35,314 nucleotides of DNA, from the NCBI GenBank assembly GCA_947175035.1, contig CAMWLG010000035.1, positions 1 to 35,314 on the forward strand, in the 5' to 3' direction. This DNA comes from an uncultured Lachnospiraceae bacterium (GTDB taxonomy: Bacteria > Bacillota > Clostridia > Lachnospirales > Lachnospiraceae). This document shows positions 22,598 to 29,038 of the stretch, one piece after another. The notes under the pieces were generated by a model. It searched no databases. It was not told the origin of the DNA and saw only the letters and a list, made by a program, of their open reading frames with translations. Position 1 is the stretch's first letter. The number at the start of each line of letters is the position of its first letter. The position numbers and the translations under genes are program-made.

Positions 22598-23830
22598 TTA
22601 AATATAATGAATAGGAAGAGCTATCAGATTGTCCCTGAGATAAAGTTTCTGTTCTATCAAACAAAGGATCACCCCCATCCCCCGTTTCTTTTCCTCTATC
22701 TTGTCCAAAATCATATTGGCAGAGGCCATGGAAGCTTTGGGATTAGCGGACAATTTGATCTCCACAGGGTATAAGACACCATTTTCCTCAATGACAAGAT
22801 CAATCTCATTCTCGCCGCCTGCTCTTTTGTCCTTACCACGATAGTAGAAAACGCTGAAACGATAGTCCATTCCTTCATTGGCATAGGATTTCAAGACCTC
22901 AGACACCATAAAAGTCTCGAACATATTCCCAGCGACCGCACTGTTCTTTAATGCATCCGTCGTCAACCATCTGGTCAAATAACAGGCCAATCCCGTATCT
23001 CTGAAATAAATCTTAGGGGTACGGATTGCCCTTTTCAACGCACCTGAACTATAAGGCTGCAACAGGTATACAATTCCGGTTCGCTCCAATATGGACATCC
23101 AATTCTTGACTGTAGGCTCTGAAACCCCTACATCATTCGCAATACTTGCATAATTAAGCAGTTCGCCCGTCCTTGCTGCCGCCGCTGTCAAAAACTTCAT
23201 GAATGTAATACTGTCGCTGGCAACAAGCTCATTGATGTCCCTTTCCAGATAAGTGCTCACATAGGAAGAATAGAAATCCTGCCAATCACGCTCTATGTCA
23301 TAAAGTTCGGGATAAGATCCCTTGTGAATGACTTCCCATATGTCGGCATATGGTTTCAATTCTTTTTCCCTCTCTGAAATATACTTTTCCGTGGGGACAA
23401 AATGACGGTTAAAGGAAATCCCATAAATCTCCCTGAGTGAGAGTCCCCCAAGCTCTGTCACGGACACTCTCCCTGCCAATGACTCACTGACCCCGCGCAT
23501 AAGTTCCAGCTTCTGGGAACCCGAGAGAATAAACAGCCCCCTCTCCTCCGTCCCGTCCACCTTAAGCTTGATATCCTCCAGAATACCGCTCTCCTTCTGA
23601 ACTTCATCAATAAATAAAGGACAAGGGTGGTTCAAAAAAAATAATTTTGTATCGTCCCGTACTTGCATTCTGGTCAGCTTATCATCAAAAGACACCTTGT
23701 TATATTGTGGAAACTCATGGTTAATCAGAGTCGATTTCCCTACCTGCCTCGCCCCTGTAAGCAATAAGCATTTACTACTCTTTATTCGTTCCAACAAGAC
23801 TGGTTTTATCGCCCTTTCAATATAGCCCAT
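22598..23830 (-). CDS. AAA ATPase with DUF4143 domain
   Basis: The 410-aa protein has an N-terminal AAA domain with Walker A LLLTGARQVGKSTLI, the paired acidic motif CPLFIDEVQKESGIL (Walker B), LFILSGSQKLELM and the LAGRVSVTELGGLSLREI box. A C-terminal DUF4143 region follows, including a winged-helix-like part (ARTGELLNYASIANDVGVSEPTVKNWMSIL) and a nuclease-like end with ENEIDLVIEENGVLYPVEIKLS. That last D-E-K pattern is PD-(D/E)xK-like. Such ATPases are abundant in gut anaerobes with unknown role. ATG 23830 is chosen because GAGGGAG precedes it. A palindrome overlaps its promoter. Confidence 0.92.
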   Translation of the reverse strand: MGYIERAIKPVLLERIKSSKCLLLTGARQVGKSTLINHEFPQYNKVSFDDKLTRMQVRDDTKLFFLNHPCPLFIDEVQKESGILEDIKLKVDGTEERGLFILSGSQKLELMRGVSESLAGRVSVTELGGLSLREIYGISFNRHFVPTEKYISEREKELKPYADIWEVIHKGSYPELYDIERDWQDFYSSYVSTYLERDINELVASDSITFMKFLTAAAARTGELLNYASIANDVGVSEPTVKNWMSILERTGIVYLLQPYSSGALKRAIRTPKIYFRDTGLACYLTRWLTTDALKNSAVAGNMFETFMVSEVLKSYANEGMDYRFSVFYYRGKDKRAGGENEIDLVIEENGVLYPVEIKLSANPKASMASANMILDKIEEKKRGMGVILCLIEQKLYLRDNLIALPIHYI

Positions 23831-23840
23831 GACATCTCCC

Positions 23841-23893
23841 TCGACTAATCTAAAATCTAGTTTTATTTTAGTCGATAACAATGGATTTGTCAA
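23841..23893 (-). promoter_or_regulatory. Promoter and overlapping palindrome upstream of the DUF4143 gene
   Basis: Read leftwards: TTGACA (23893-23888, overlapping the upstream stop codon), 17 nt and TAAAAT (23870-23865). A palindrome with arms TCGACTAA (23841-23848) and TTAGTCGA (23868-23875), plus nested CTAAAAT (23850-23856)/ATTTTAG (23865-23871), covers the -10 and the transcription start. This is the position of a repressor operator. Confidence 0.75.
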
Positions 23894-24468
23894 TCATTAC
23901 ACTGCTCGCTCACGCTGGCCTCCGTCGCCTTCATGGCATCCAGTGTCATTTGGAGCAGCCTGTCTAACTCCCAGCCCAGTTGCTCTGCCCCTGTCCTTAT
24001 GATATCTCTGGAACATCCGGCGGCAAATTTCTTGTCCTTAAACTTCTTCTTGAGACTGCTAAGCTCCATATCCGTGCAACTCTTGGAAGGACGCATCAGT
24101 GCCGCCGCCCCCACAAGCCCCGTCAGCTCATCCGCCGCAAAAAGCACCTTCTCCATCTCATGCTCCGGCTTCACATCAGAGCAGATTCCATAGCCGTGGC
24201 TGCAGACCGCATGAACCAGCTCTGGTTCTGCGTCAATCTCTGCCAAGAGCTCTGGCGCCTTCACACAGTGCTGCTCCGGATATTGCTCAAAATCTACATC
24301 ATGCAATAATCCGCACATGCCCCAAAAGTCCTCGTCTCCATACCCCAATTCCTTGGCATACCAGCGCATAACAGCCTCCACTGTATAGGCATGCTGCAGG
24401 TGGAAAGGCTCCTGGTTATACTTTTTGAGTAAAGATAATGCTGCTTCTCGCGTTACTTTTGTTTGCAT
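23890..24468 (-). CDS. HD-domain phosphohydrolase
   Basis: The 192-aa protein is a small HD-superfamily hydrolase: FHLQHAYTVEAVMRWYAKELG supplies the first His, LLHDVDFEQYPEQH the HD pair, and HAVCSHGYGICS and LFAADELTGLVGAAALMRPSK the later His and Asp. The substrate is unknown (nucleotide or phosphoester). The start at 24468 has GAGGAA about 8 nt upstream; a second in-frame codon at 24483 overlaps that region. The gene ends inside the -35 of the DUF4143 promoter and starts 36 nt downstream of the ArsC-like gene, so those two may be co-transcribed. Confidence 0.88.
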   Translation of the reverse strand: MQTKVTREAALSLLKKYNQEPFHLQHAYTVEAVMRWYAKELGYGDEDFWGMCGLLHDVDFEQYPEQHCVKAPELLAEIDAEPELVHAVCSHGYGICSDVKPEHEMEKVLFAADELTGLVGAAALMRPSKSCTDMELSSLKKKFKDKKFAAGCSRDIIRTGAEQLGWELDRLLQMTLDAMKATEASVSEQCND

Positions 24469-24504
24469 TTTAATGTTCCTCATTTCTTTTTATTTTGTGA
24501 TTTG

Positions 24505-24858
24505 TTATAGTCTCTCCGCCCACTCTGCCTCTTTGAAGCCAACCAGCACACAATCACCTTGTACCACAATCGGACGTTTTACAAGCATACCGTTTGATGC
24601 CAGGAGCTCTAACATCTCGCTCTCTGCCATCGTGGCAAGCTTTTCCTTTAACTCCATCTGACGATACAGCTGCCCGCTGGTATTGAAAAATTTCTTTAAT
24701 GGCAATCCACTCACTTTATACCACTGCTCCAATTCCTCCTTTGTGGGGTTTTCTTCGGAAATATTTCTGTCCTCAAAGTCCACTTGATGCTCTGTCAGCC
24801 ATTTCTTTGCTTTCTGACAAGTGGTGCATTTGGGGTATTCTATAAATAATGTGTTCAT
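24505..24858 (-). CDS. ArsC/Spx-family thioredoxin-fold protein
   Basis: The 117-aa product has the ArsC-fold redox motif YPKCTTCQKAKKWL (CxxC) near the N-terminus, ENPTKEELEQWYKVSGLPLKKFFNTSG in the middle and the family hallmark LLASNGMLVKRPIVV near the C-terminus. Spx, MgsR and YffB-type arsenate-reductase-like proteins share this. The CxxC fits Spx-like redox switches, but the RNA-polymerase-binding features of Spx cannot be judged by eye. The start at 24858 has GGGAGG about 8 nt upstream. It is 35 nt before the DUF4062 gene's stop on the same strand. Confidence 0.88.
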   Translation of the reverse strand: MNTLFIEYPKCTTCQKAKKWLTEHQVDFEDRNISEENPTKEELEQWYKVSGLPLKKFFNTSGQLYRQMELKEKLATMAESEMLELLASNGMLVKRPIVVQGDCVLVGFKEAEWAERL

Positions 24859-24893
24859 GTTTAGTGCCTCCCTTACCAATTTTCAAATATAAA

Positions 24894-25886
24894 TCAAAAG
24901 CTACCCCTCCCATTACTATATTCTTGAACAATATTTTTAGCCTCGCACATAGCATAAAACGAGCCAGCGAGTTTCGTACTGTGTATCCGTTGAGCAGCTG
25001 TTCCCGCCAATTTCACCCTCTCCATAAATTCAAATGCAAAATAATAAGGAGCAATATTGTAGAAAATGAATATTTCTTCATCAGACGAACTCCTCCTATT
25101 GGTTATGCCTGTAACAAAATCATCATAATAAAAAATAAAGAATTCCAATGCATCTATTGTTTTCTTGCCATTACAGGTATATTTCTCAGGAAGCACAAAC
25201 GTTTTATTCCTAAATATTGTAATAAGTTCCTCAAATGAATATCTGCCAAATTGTGCATTTTCCTTTGCACGCAGCTTTTCTTTCAATTCATGAATCTGTT
25301 TATTGAGCACATTATTTTCCTTAATAAGCAGACTATTATCCTTCAGCATCTGCACAGTGTCATTTTCATCCGTGTTGCGAACCCAGCCAGTTAAATTGTA
25401 ATCGTTCATAAATTCATTTAACGTTGAGTGGATAGCAAGTTTTATATCTTTACAATCATCCGCCTCACGTATAATCTTAGACATAACAATGTCTTTAAAT
25501 TCTTTATATTTTTCTGGCTCCTTCTGCTCGATCACATCACCTATTTTGGAGGTTACATTCATTTTATTCTTTAAAAAAGGCTCGCTTAACACAACAGCGA
25601 ATATCGGAATACCCTTGGACGCCGCATATTCATATTCAATCTGTGTATAACTTTTATTGGTTTTGGGTTCAATTGTCCCATACCGACCTCCCAGAATAAG
25701 CATATAAACATCAGACTCATCAATCCACTTATAAATCGTCTTCAGCTGTGACTCGTTACCCGCCTTAAACAATTCCATCCCAGCCGGAATATGACCGGCG
25801 TCAAGAATCGCCTCAACAGCAGCTTGCCGTTCTTCAACTAAATCCGTATAGGTAGAGGAAACAAACACTTGTAGCTTTTTGTTCAT
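24894..25886 (-). CDS. DUF4062 domain protein with central coiled coil
   Basis: The N-terminal region (about 1-85) has the DUF4062 signature: QVFVSSTYTDLVEERQAAVEA, GHIPAGMELF, IDESDVYMLILGGRYGTIEP and SYTQIEYEYAASKGIPIFAVVL. The fold is thought to be related to TIR/nucleoside-processing domains and often heads STAND or other defence proteins. Here it is followed by a helical section, a coiled coil (about 185-215) and an unrecognised C-terminal region of roughly 115 residues (FEELITIFRNKTFVLP, then YYFAFEFMERVKLAGTAAQR). GAGGTGG precedes ATG 25886. The region is AT-rich compared with its left-hand neighbours. A defence role is plausible but inferred. Confidence 0.82.
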   Translation of the reverse strand: MNKKLQVFVSSTYTDLVEERQAAVEAILDAGHIPAGMELFKAGNESQLKTIYKWIDESDVYMLILGGRYGTIEPKTNKSYTQIEYEYAASKGIPIFAVVLSEPFLKNKMNVTSKIGDVIEQKEPEKYKEFKDIVMSKIIREADDCKDIKLAIHSTLNEFMNDYNLTGWVRNTDENDTVQMLKDNSLLIKENNVLNKQIHELKEKLRAKENAQFGRYSFEELITIFRNKTFVLPEKYTCNGKKTIDALEFFIFYYDDFVTGITNRRSSSDEEIFIFYNIAPYYFAFEFMERVKLAGTAAQRIHSTKLAGSFYAMCEAKNIVQEYSNGRGSF

Positions 25887-25956
25887 ATGTACCACCTCAA
25901 AAATAGATTGATATCATTATAGCATATGGAGGCAAAAAGGGGAATCATTTGTAAAC

Positions 25957-25990
25957 TAAAAAGGGACAAAAGCATCGCTCTCGTCCCTTT
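25957..25990 (-). terminator. Terminator of the two-gene cassette
   Basis: Read leftwards, AAAGGGAC (25990-25983) pairs with GTCCCTTT (25967-25960), followed by a T-run to 25957. The stop codon of the broken second gene is 17 nt before it. Confidence 0.8.
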
Positions 25991-26006
25991 ATAAAATACA
26001 ATAAAT

Positions 26007-26415
26007 TTATGCAACTTGTGTGTAGAAATAGCTTTCCAATAAGAAAAAGAACATTGCATAACTAAATACGTCAAAATGCTCTAACCCAATCCTTTCAGTC
26101 TTGACTTGTGACAGATTATATATTACATTGTCATAACATGCCATAGTACTCGTTTGCACTGGAGGAAGCTTTGGGAATTCTTTTATGACATTTTCTGCCT
26201 TTTCCCGCTTACGTTCCTTTATATACTTAGAGGAAATAAAGAAAGACAAGAATCTGCAACCCGCATAAAATGCAACCATTTCATTGACATCGATAAATTT
26301 CCTTTTTACATTGGGCAATATCCTTCTTTTTTATTCTCGGGTTATTTTCCTGAATTTCATCAATAAAAGGCAATATCTCATCGTCAAATATTGCATCAAA
26401 CAATTCTTTTGTCAC
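26007..26415 (-). pseudogene. Frameshifted gene of unknown function, second in a two-gene cassette
   Basis: A GTG at 26415 with AGGAAGAG upstream opens a frame (MTKELFDAIFDDEILPFIDE onward) that stops at 26281 after 44 residues. A different frame opens immediately after an A6 run (26332-26327) and runs to 26007 (KFIDVNEMVAFYAGC, KTERIGLEHFDVFSYAMFFF). One base change in the run would join them into a single protein of about 135 residues. The A-AAA-AAG heptamer there favours -1 slippage, but -1 meets a stop within a few codons; a +1 shift is needed, so a mutation or sequencing error is likelier than programmed frameshifting. The C-terminus is hydrophobic and aromatic. The family is unknown. 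Confidence 0.6.
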
Positions 26416-26425
26416 ATACTCTTCC

Positions 26426-26599
26426 TCACGCTTCCCCTAATTTTACTTTCCTATAATTTTCATATGCTTCTGCTATTGTTTCATCCGAATTCTGTGGTAC
26501 TGTCATCCCTGCCTCATAATCATCATATGTATACTTTTGTGTCAATGATTGGTTCTCAGCCAATATCTCTGCTAATCCTTTTGGTTTTATCCCCGGCAT
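26426..26599 (-). CDS. Small protein (57 aa), first gene of a cassette
   Basis: The ATG at 26599 is preceded by GGAGGG 6 nt upstream. The product (MPGIKPKGLAEILAENQSL, then YDDYEAGMTVPQNSDETIAE) is acidic overall, with a helical C-terminus ending RKVKLGEA. Its stop is 10 nt before the GTG of the frameshifted gene, which has its own ribosome site, so the two form an operon driven by a perfect consensus promoter (26634-26662) and closed by a terminator (25957-25990). The small-first, larger-second, tightly linked layout resembles toxin-antitoxin modules, but no known toxin or antitoxin motif is visible. Function unknown. Confidence 0.6.
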   Translation of the reverse strand: MPGIKPKGLAEILAENQSLTQKYTYDDYEAGMTVPQNSDETIAEAYENYRKVKLGEA

Positions 26600-26633
26600 A
26601 TGTATTCCCTCCACAATTTGAACTCTTTTAGTA

Positions 26634-26662
26634 ATTATAGTGCGCAACAGAGCCTTTGTCAA
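26634..26662 (-). promoter_or_regulatory. Perfect consensus sigma-A promoter
   Basis: Read leftwards: TTGACA (26662-26657), exactly 17 nt, TATAAT (26639-26634). Both hexamers are exact. It sits 35 nt before the 57-aa gene. The remaining part of 26600-26737 shows no gene. Confidence 0.88.
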
Positions 26663-26737
26663 CATTCTTCCAGCATTTTGCAGTGTCTTTACGACATTTT
26701 ATAACGATATTAGACAAATTGATTGTCTCGTTATTTC

Positions 26738-26914
26738 CTATAATTTCCAAACTGCCCGCAATGATTCCTTCTTCCGGTTCAGGCACCTCACCTTTGCCCT
26801 CGGCACATACTTATCACAGTGCTGGCAATAATTCTTGTGGCACGCTTCCCTGCCCTTGCCGCACTGCCCCAGCGCAATATAATACTTGCAGGGAATCTCT
26901 CGATATTTAGCCAT
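26738..26914 (-). CDS. Small Cys-rich, probable zinc-binding protein (58 aa)
   Basis: From ATG 26914 (GGGAGGAG upstream) the protein is MAKYREIPCKYYIALGQC, then GKGREACHKNYCQHCDKYVP and a basic tail. Cysteines and histidine are spaced C-8-C-7-C-H-3-C-2-H-C, suitable for a small zinc knuckle, and the charge is strongly positive, so nucleic-acid binding is plausible. It lies 96 nt downstream of rtcB on the same strand, separated by palindromes, and may be read from the same transcript. I do not know a family name. Function is unassigned. Confidence 0.7.
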   Translation of the reverse strand: MAKYREIPCKYYIALGQCGKGREACHKNYCQHCDKYVPRAKVRCLNRKKESLRAVWKL

Positions 26915-26931
26915 TCTTCTCCTCCCATTCC

Positions 26932-27016
26932 GCCGCGCAAGCGGCATTTTATTCAGAGGGAACTTTGGGACGCACAGCGTCACAAATTCCGAGATTGAAA
27001 ATTTTAATTTTCAATC
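26932..27016. repeat. Cluster of three hairpins between rtcB and the Cys-rich gene
   Basis: Hairpin one: GCCGC-GCAA-GCGGC (26932-26945), just upstream of the Cys-rich gene's ribosome site. Hairpin two: 26959-26990, an interrupted stem with GACGC/GCGTC at its top and GGAA/TTCC at its base. Hairpin three: GATTGAAAAT (26993-27002) and ATTTTCAATC (27007-27016), a perfect 10-bp stem with a 4-nt loop covering the rtcB stop codon. They may be terminators or processing signals. Confidence 0.5.
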
Positions 27017-28135
27017 TTCCCCTCCCTTATAGTTATAAAGCGGTTTCAAAACCTTTCGCACCTCCACCGTTTCCCCCACGGCATCCAGAATCTCCTGAAT
27101 CCCCCGGTAGGCAAAGGGCGCCTCGTCCAAAGTCTCCTTTCCCACCGTGGGAGAATAAATGCCCTTCATTACATCCTTGTACTCCGACACGGTGTGGAAT
27201 TTCTTCACCTCGTCTCTCCTCAGAATCCGCCCCGCCCCATGGGGTGCAGAACAGTTCCAATCCTGATTTCCTCTGCCGGTTCCGAGAATGATGCCGTCAC
27301 GCATATTGACAGGGATAATGACCTCCTGTCCGGAATGTGCCGCTGCCGCCCCTTTTCGGAGGATACCGCTCTCGTCCACATAATTGTGAACGCTCTCCCC
27401 TTCATCCCGCACCTTCCACTTCATATGCTTTGCCAGCTCCGTCAGCATAATGCTGCGATTCAGGCTGGCATATTCCTGCACTACCTGCAGATCATGCAGA
27501 TAGTCTTGAAGCAGCTGCCCCTCAAGATAGGTCAGTTCATAGGGTATCGGTGTTCCATCAGGCATCCTGACCCCTTCCTTTTTCAACCGCTTTTGTCCTT
27601 CTTTGAGATAAAATTCCGTGACCTCTTTGCCAAGTCTTCTGCTGCCGCTATGGACAAAGGCATATACCATCCCCTGTTCGTCTCTGTCAAGCTCCAAAAA
27701 ATGATTGCCGCCCCCCAGAGTACCAAGGCTTAGATCCGCCTTGTCCTGATCCACATGCTTTGCACAGGCAAGATGGTTGTAATCAAACTCCACCACCCGG
27801 TAATGGGGCTCTCTCCTCACCTTGCTGCCCGTGGGAAGCTTGGAGCGGATTACGGAATCCAGCCTTTGGAACTCCACCTTAATTTCCCCAATACAGAGAT
27901 AGCTGATGCCACAGCCGATATCAATTCCGATCAAATTGGGCATAAGCTTACAGCCAATGGTCATGGTCAGACCAATCGGCCCCACTTTCCCCGGATGCAC
28001 GTCCGGCATGACACGAATTTTACTATTTTGGGCAGTCTCATTGTCACAGATTGCCTGAATCTGTGCTGCCGCATAATCTTCTAACGTCTGGGAATAAACG
28101 ATTGCCGACGTATAGACTCCTTTGATTTCTAACAT
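27011..28135 (-). CDS. rtcB: RtcB-family RNA ligase
   Basis: RtcB joins RNA 2',3'-cyclic phosphate or 3'-phosphate to 5'-OH ends using GTP and Mn2+. The 374-aa protein has the active-site order of the family: RVMPDVHPGKVGPIGLT, NLIGIDIGCGISYL (metal Asp and Cys), LGTLGGGNHFLELD, YAFVHSGSRRLGKEV, AAHSGQEVIIPVNMRDG and the guanylylated His in WNCSAPHGAGRILRR. It is shorter than E. coli RtcB (408 aa), in line with a bacterial RtcB subgroup. A GGAGG site is 5 nt before the start. No archease or RtcA/RtcR gene is nearby; instead a microORF sits 53 nt upstream. Ligase activity is inferred from the motifs. Confidence 0.93.
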   Translation of the reverse strand: MLEIKGVYTSAIVYSQTLEDYAAAQIQAICDNETAQNSKIRVMPDVHPGKVGPIGLTMTIGCKLMPNLIGIDIGCGISYLCIGEIKVEFQRLDSVIRSKLPTGSKVRREPHYRVVEFDYNHLACAKHVDQDKADLSLGTLGGGNHFLELDRDEQGMVYAFVHSGSRRLGKEVTEFYLKEGQKRLKKEGVRMPDGTPIPYELTYLEGQLLQDYLHDLQVVQEYASLNRSIMLTELAKHMKWKVRDEGESVHNYVDESGILRKGAAAAHSGQEVIIPVNMRDGIILGTGRGNQDWNCSAPHGAGRILRRDEVKKFHTVSEYKDVMKGIYSPTVGKETLDEAPFAYRGIQEILDAVGETVEVRKVLKPLYNYKGGED

Positions 28136-28188
28136 AAAACCTCCATGAACGGAGATTCGGATTGTCTATACCTTGCCGCGAAATGAAT

Positions 28189-28278
28189 TTAACGCTGTAT
28201 ACCACCCATCTGAGCAAGGACAATCCTCTTCCCCATATTTAACTCATTGTCAACAGTTCCATTTACCTGATATGTCAT
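28189..28278 (-). CDS. MicroORF of 29 codons upstream of rtcB
   Basis: The sequence AAAGGAGGACAATC stands directly ahead of ATG 28278, an ideal ribosome site. The ORF encodes MTYQVNGTVDNELNMGKR and then IVLAQMGGIQR before TAA. A strong promoter (28330-28358) lies about 45 nt upstream of the start codon. The product is not hydrophobic, so it is not a membrane peptide or type I toxin by composition. It ends 53 nt before rtcB and shares its transcript. It could be a regulatory leader peptide or a small partner of RtcB; neither is demonstrated. Confidence 0.6.
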   Translation of the reverse strand: MTYQVNGTVDNELNMGKRIVLAQMGGIQR

Positions 28279-28329
28279 GATTGTCCTCCTTTCCGCCTTC
28301 TGGCAACTCAAACGATTCGAAACAGTGTC

Positions 28330-28358
28330 AGTATAAAATAGATCAAGATATTTGTCAA
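28330..28358 (-). promoter_or_regulatory. Strong promoter of the microORF-rtcB operon
   Basis: Read leftwards: TTGACA (28358-28353), 17 nt, TATACT (28335-28330). It lies just after the aat stop codon (28376) with only a weak ACCCT/AGGGT stem between, so rtcB has its own transcription start. Confidence 0.85.
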
Positions 28359-28375
28359 TAAATATTTGCACCCTC

Positions 28376-29026
28376 TTATAGGGTTGTCCCCTCCTGCAGC
28401 ATCCTTTCATATTCCTCCCATGAGATATACCTTCCGCCCATACTCTCCAGATGCTCCGTGTGGAATTGGCAGTCGATAAACAGGAATCGATGCTGCTCCA
28501 ACAGCCTCGCAAATAGGATCAGCGCCGTCTTGGAACCATTCTCTTTCTCCGAGAACATGCTCTCCCCGAAAAAGCACTTGCCAATCAACACACCGTAAAA
28601 TCCGCCTGCCAGCTCCCCGTCCTCAAACACCTCCACACTGACGGCATAGCCCGCCTTGTGCAATCGCTGATAAGCCTCCTCCATCTCGTCTGAGATCCAC
28701 GTGCCCTCCACTTCCCTTTTCATCCGGCATCTGTGCATGGTATCCGCAAAATCCCTGTTTAACTGTAGATGAATATTGTGCTTCTTCATGTATTTGTTCA
28801 TGGAACGGGACACATGAATCTCCTTCGGGAAAATGACGAAACGCTCCTTGGGACACCACCACAGGATCTCATCCCCAGGATTATACCAAGGAAAAATACC
28901 ATGGGTATATGCCAGCAAAAGCCGTTCCACGCTCAAATCTCCCCCCACGGCAAGCAGCCCGTCCTCCCGGGCAAGCGTCGGGTTGGGAAACGAAATTCTG
29001 TTTTCATCTAATCCAAAAACCGGCAT
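28376..29026 (-). CDS. aat: Leucyl/phenylalanyl-tRNA-protein transferase
   Basis: Aat adds Leu or Phe from tRNA to N-terminal Arg or Lys of proteins, creating N-degrons. The 216-aa protein shows the family's opening FPNPTLAREDGLLAVGGDLS, then AYTHGIFPWYNPGDEILWWCPKERFVI, HVSRSMNKYMKK, EGTWISDEMEEAYQRLHKAG, GGFYGVLIGKCFFGESMFS and the end FIDCQFHTEHLESMGGRYIS. It begins 12 nt after clpA in the same operon. Aat with ClpS and ClpA is well known in Proteobacteria; in Firmicutes, where ClpC/MecA dominates in bacilli, the set is less usual. Its presence here suggests a working Leu/N-degron pathway. Confidence 0.96.
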   Translation of the reverse strand: MPVFGLDENRISFPNPTLAREDGLLAVGGDLSVERLLLAYTHGIFPWYNPGDEILWWCPKERFVIFPKEIHVSRSMNKYMKKHNIHLQLNRDFADTMHRCRMKREVEGTWISDEMEEAYQRLHKAGYAVSVEVFEDGELAGGFYGVLIGKCFFGESMFSEKENGSKTALILFARLLEQHRFLFIDCQFHTEHLESMGGRYISWEEYERMLQEGTTL

Positions 29027-29038
29027 CTCATTTACCCC

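Noticed and set aside
26281..26415. Programmed -1 frameshifting at the A-AAA-AAG heptamer
   Set aside because: A -1 shift leads to a stop within a few codons; only a +1 shift reaches the long downstream frame.
28189..28512. 107-codon reading of the microORF frame
   Set aside because: Its upstream half overlaps aat antiparallel in frame terms and spans the promoter; the strong ribosome site supports starting at 28278.
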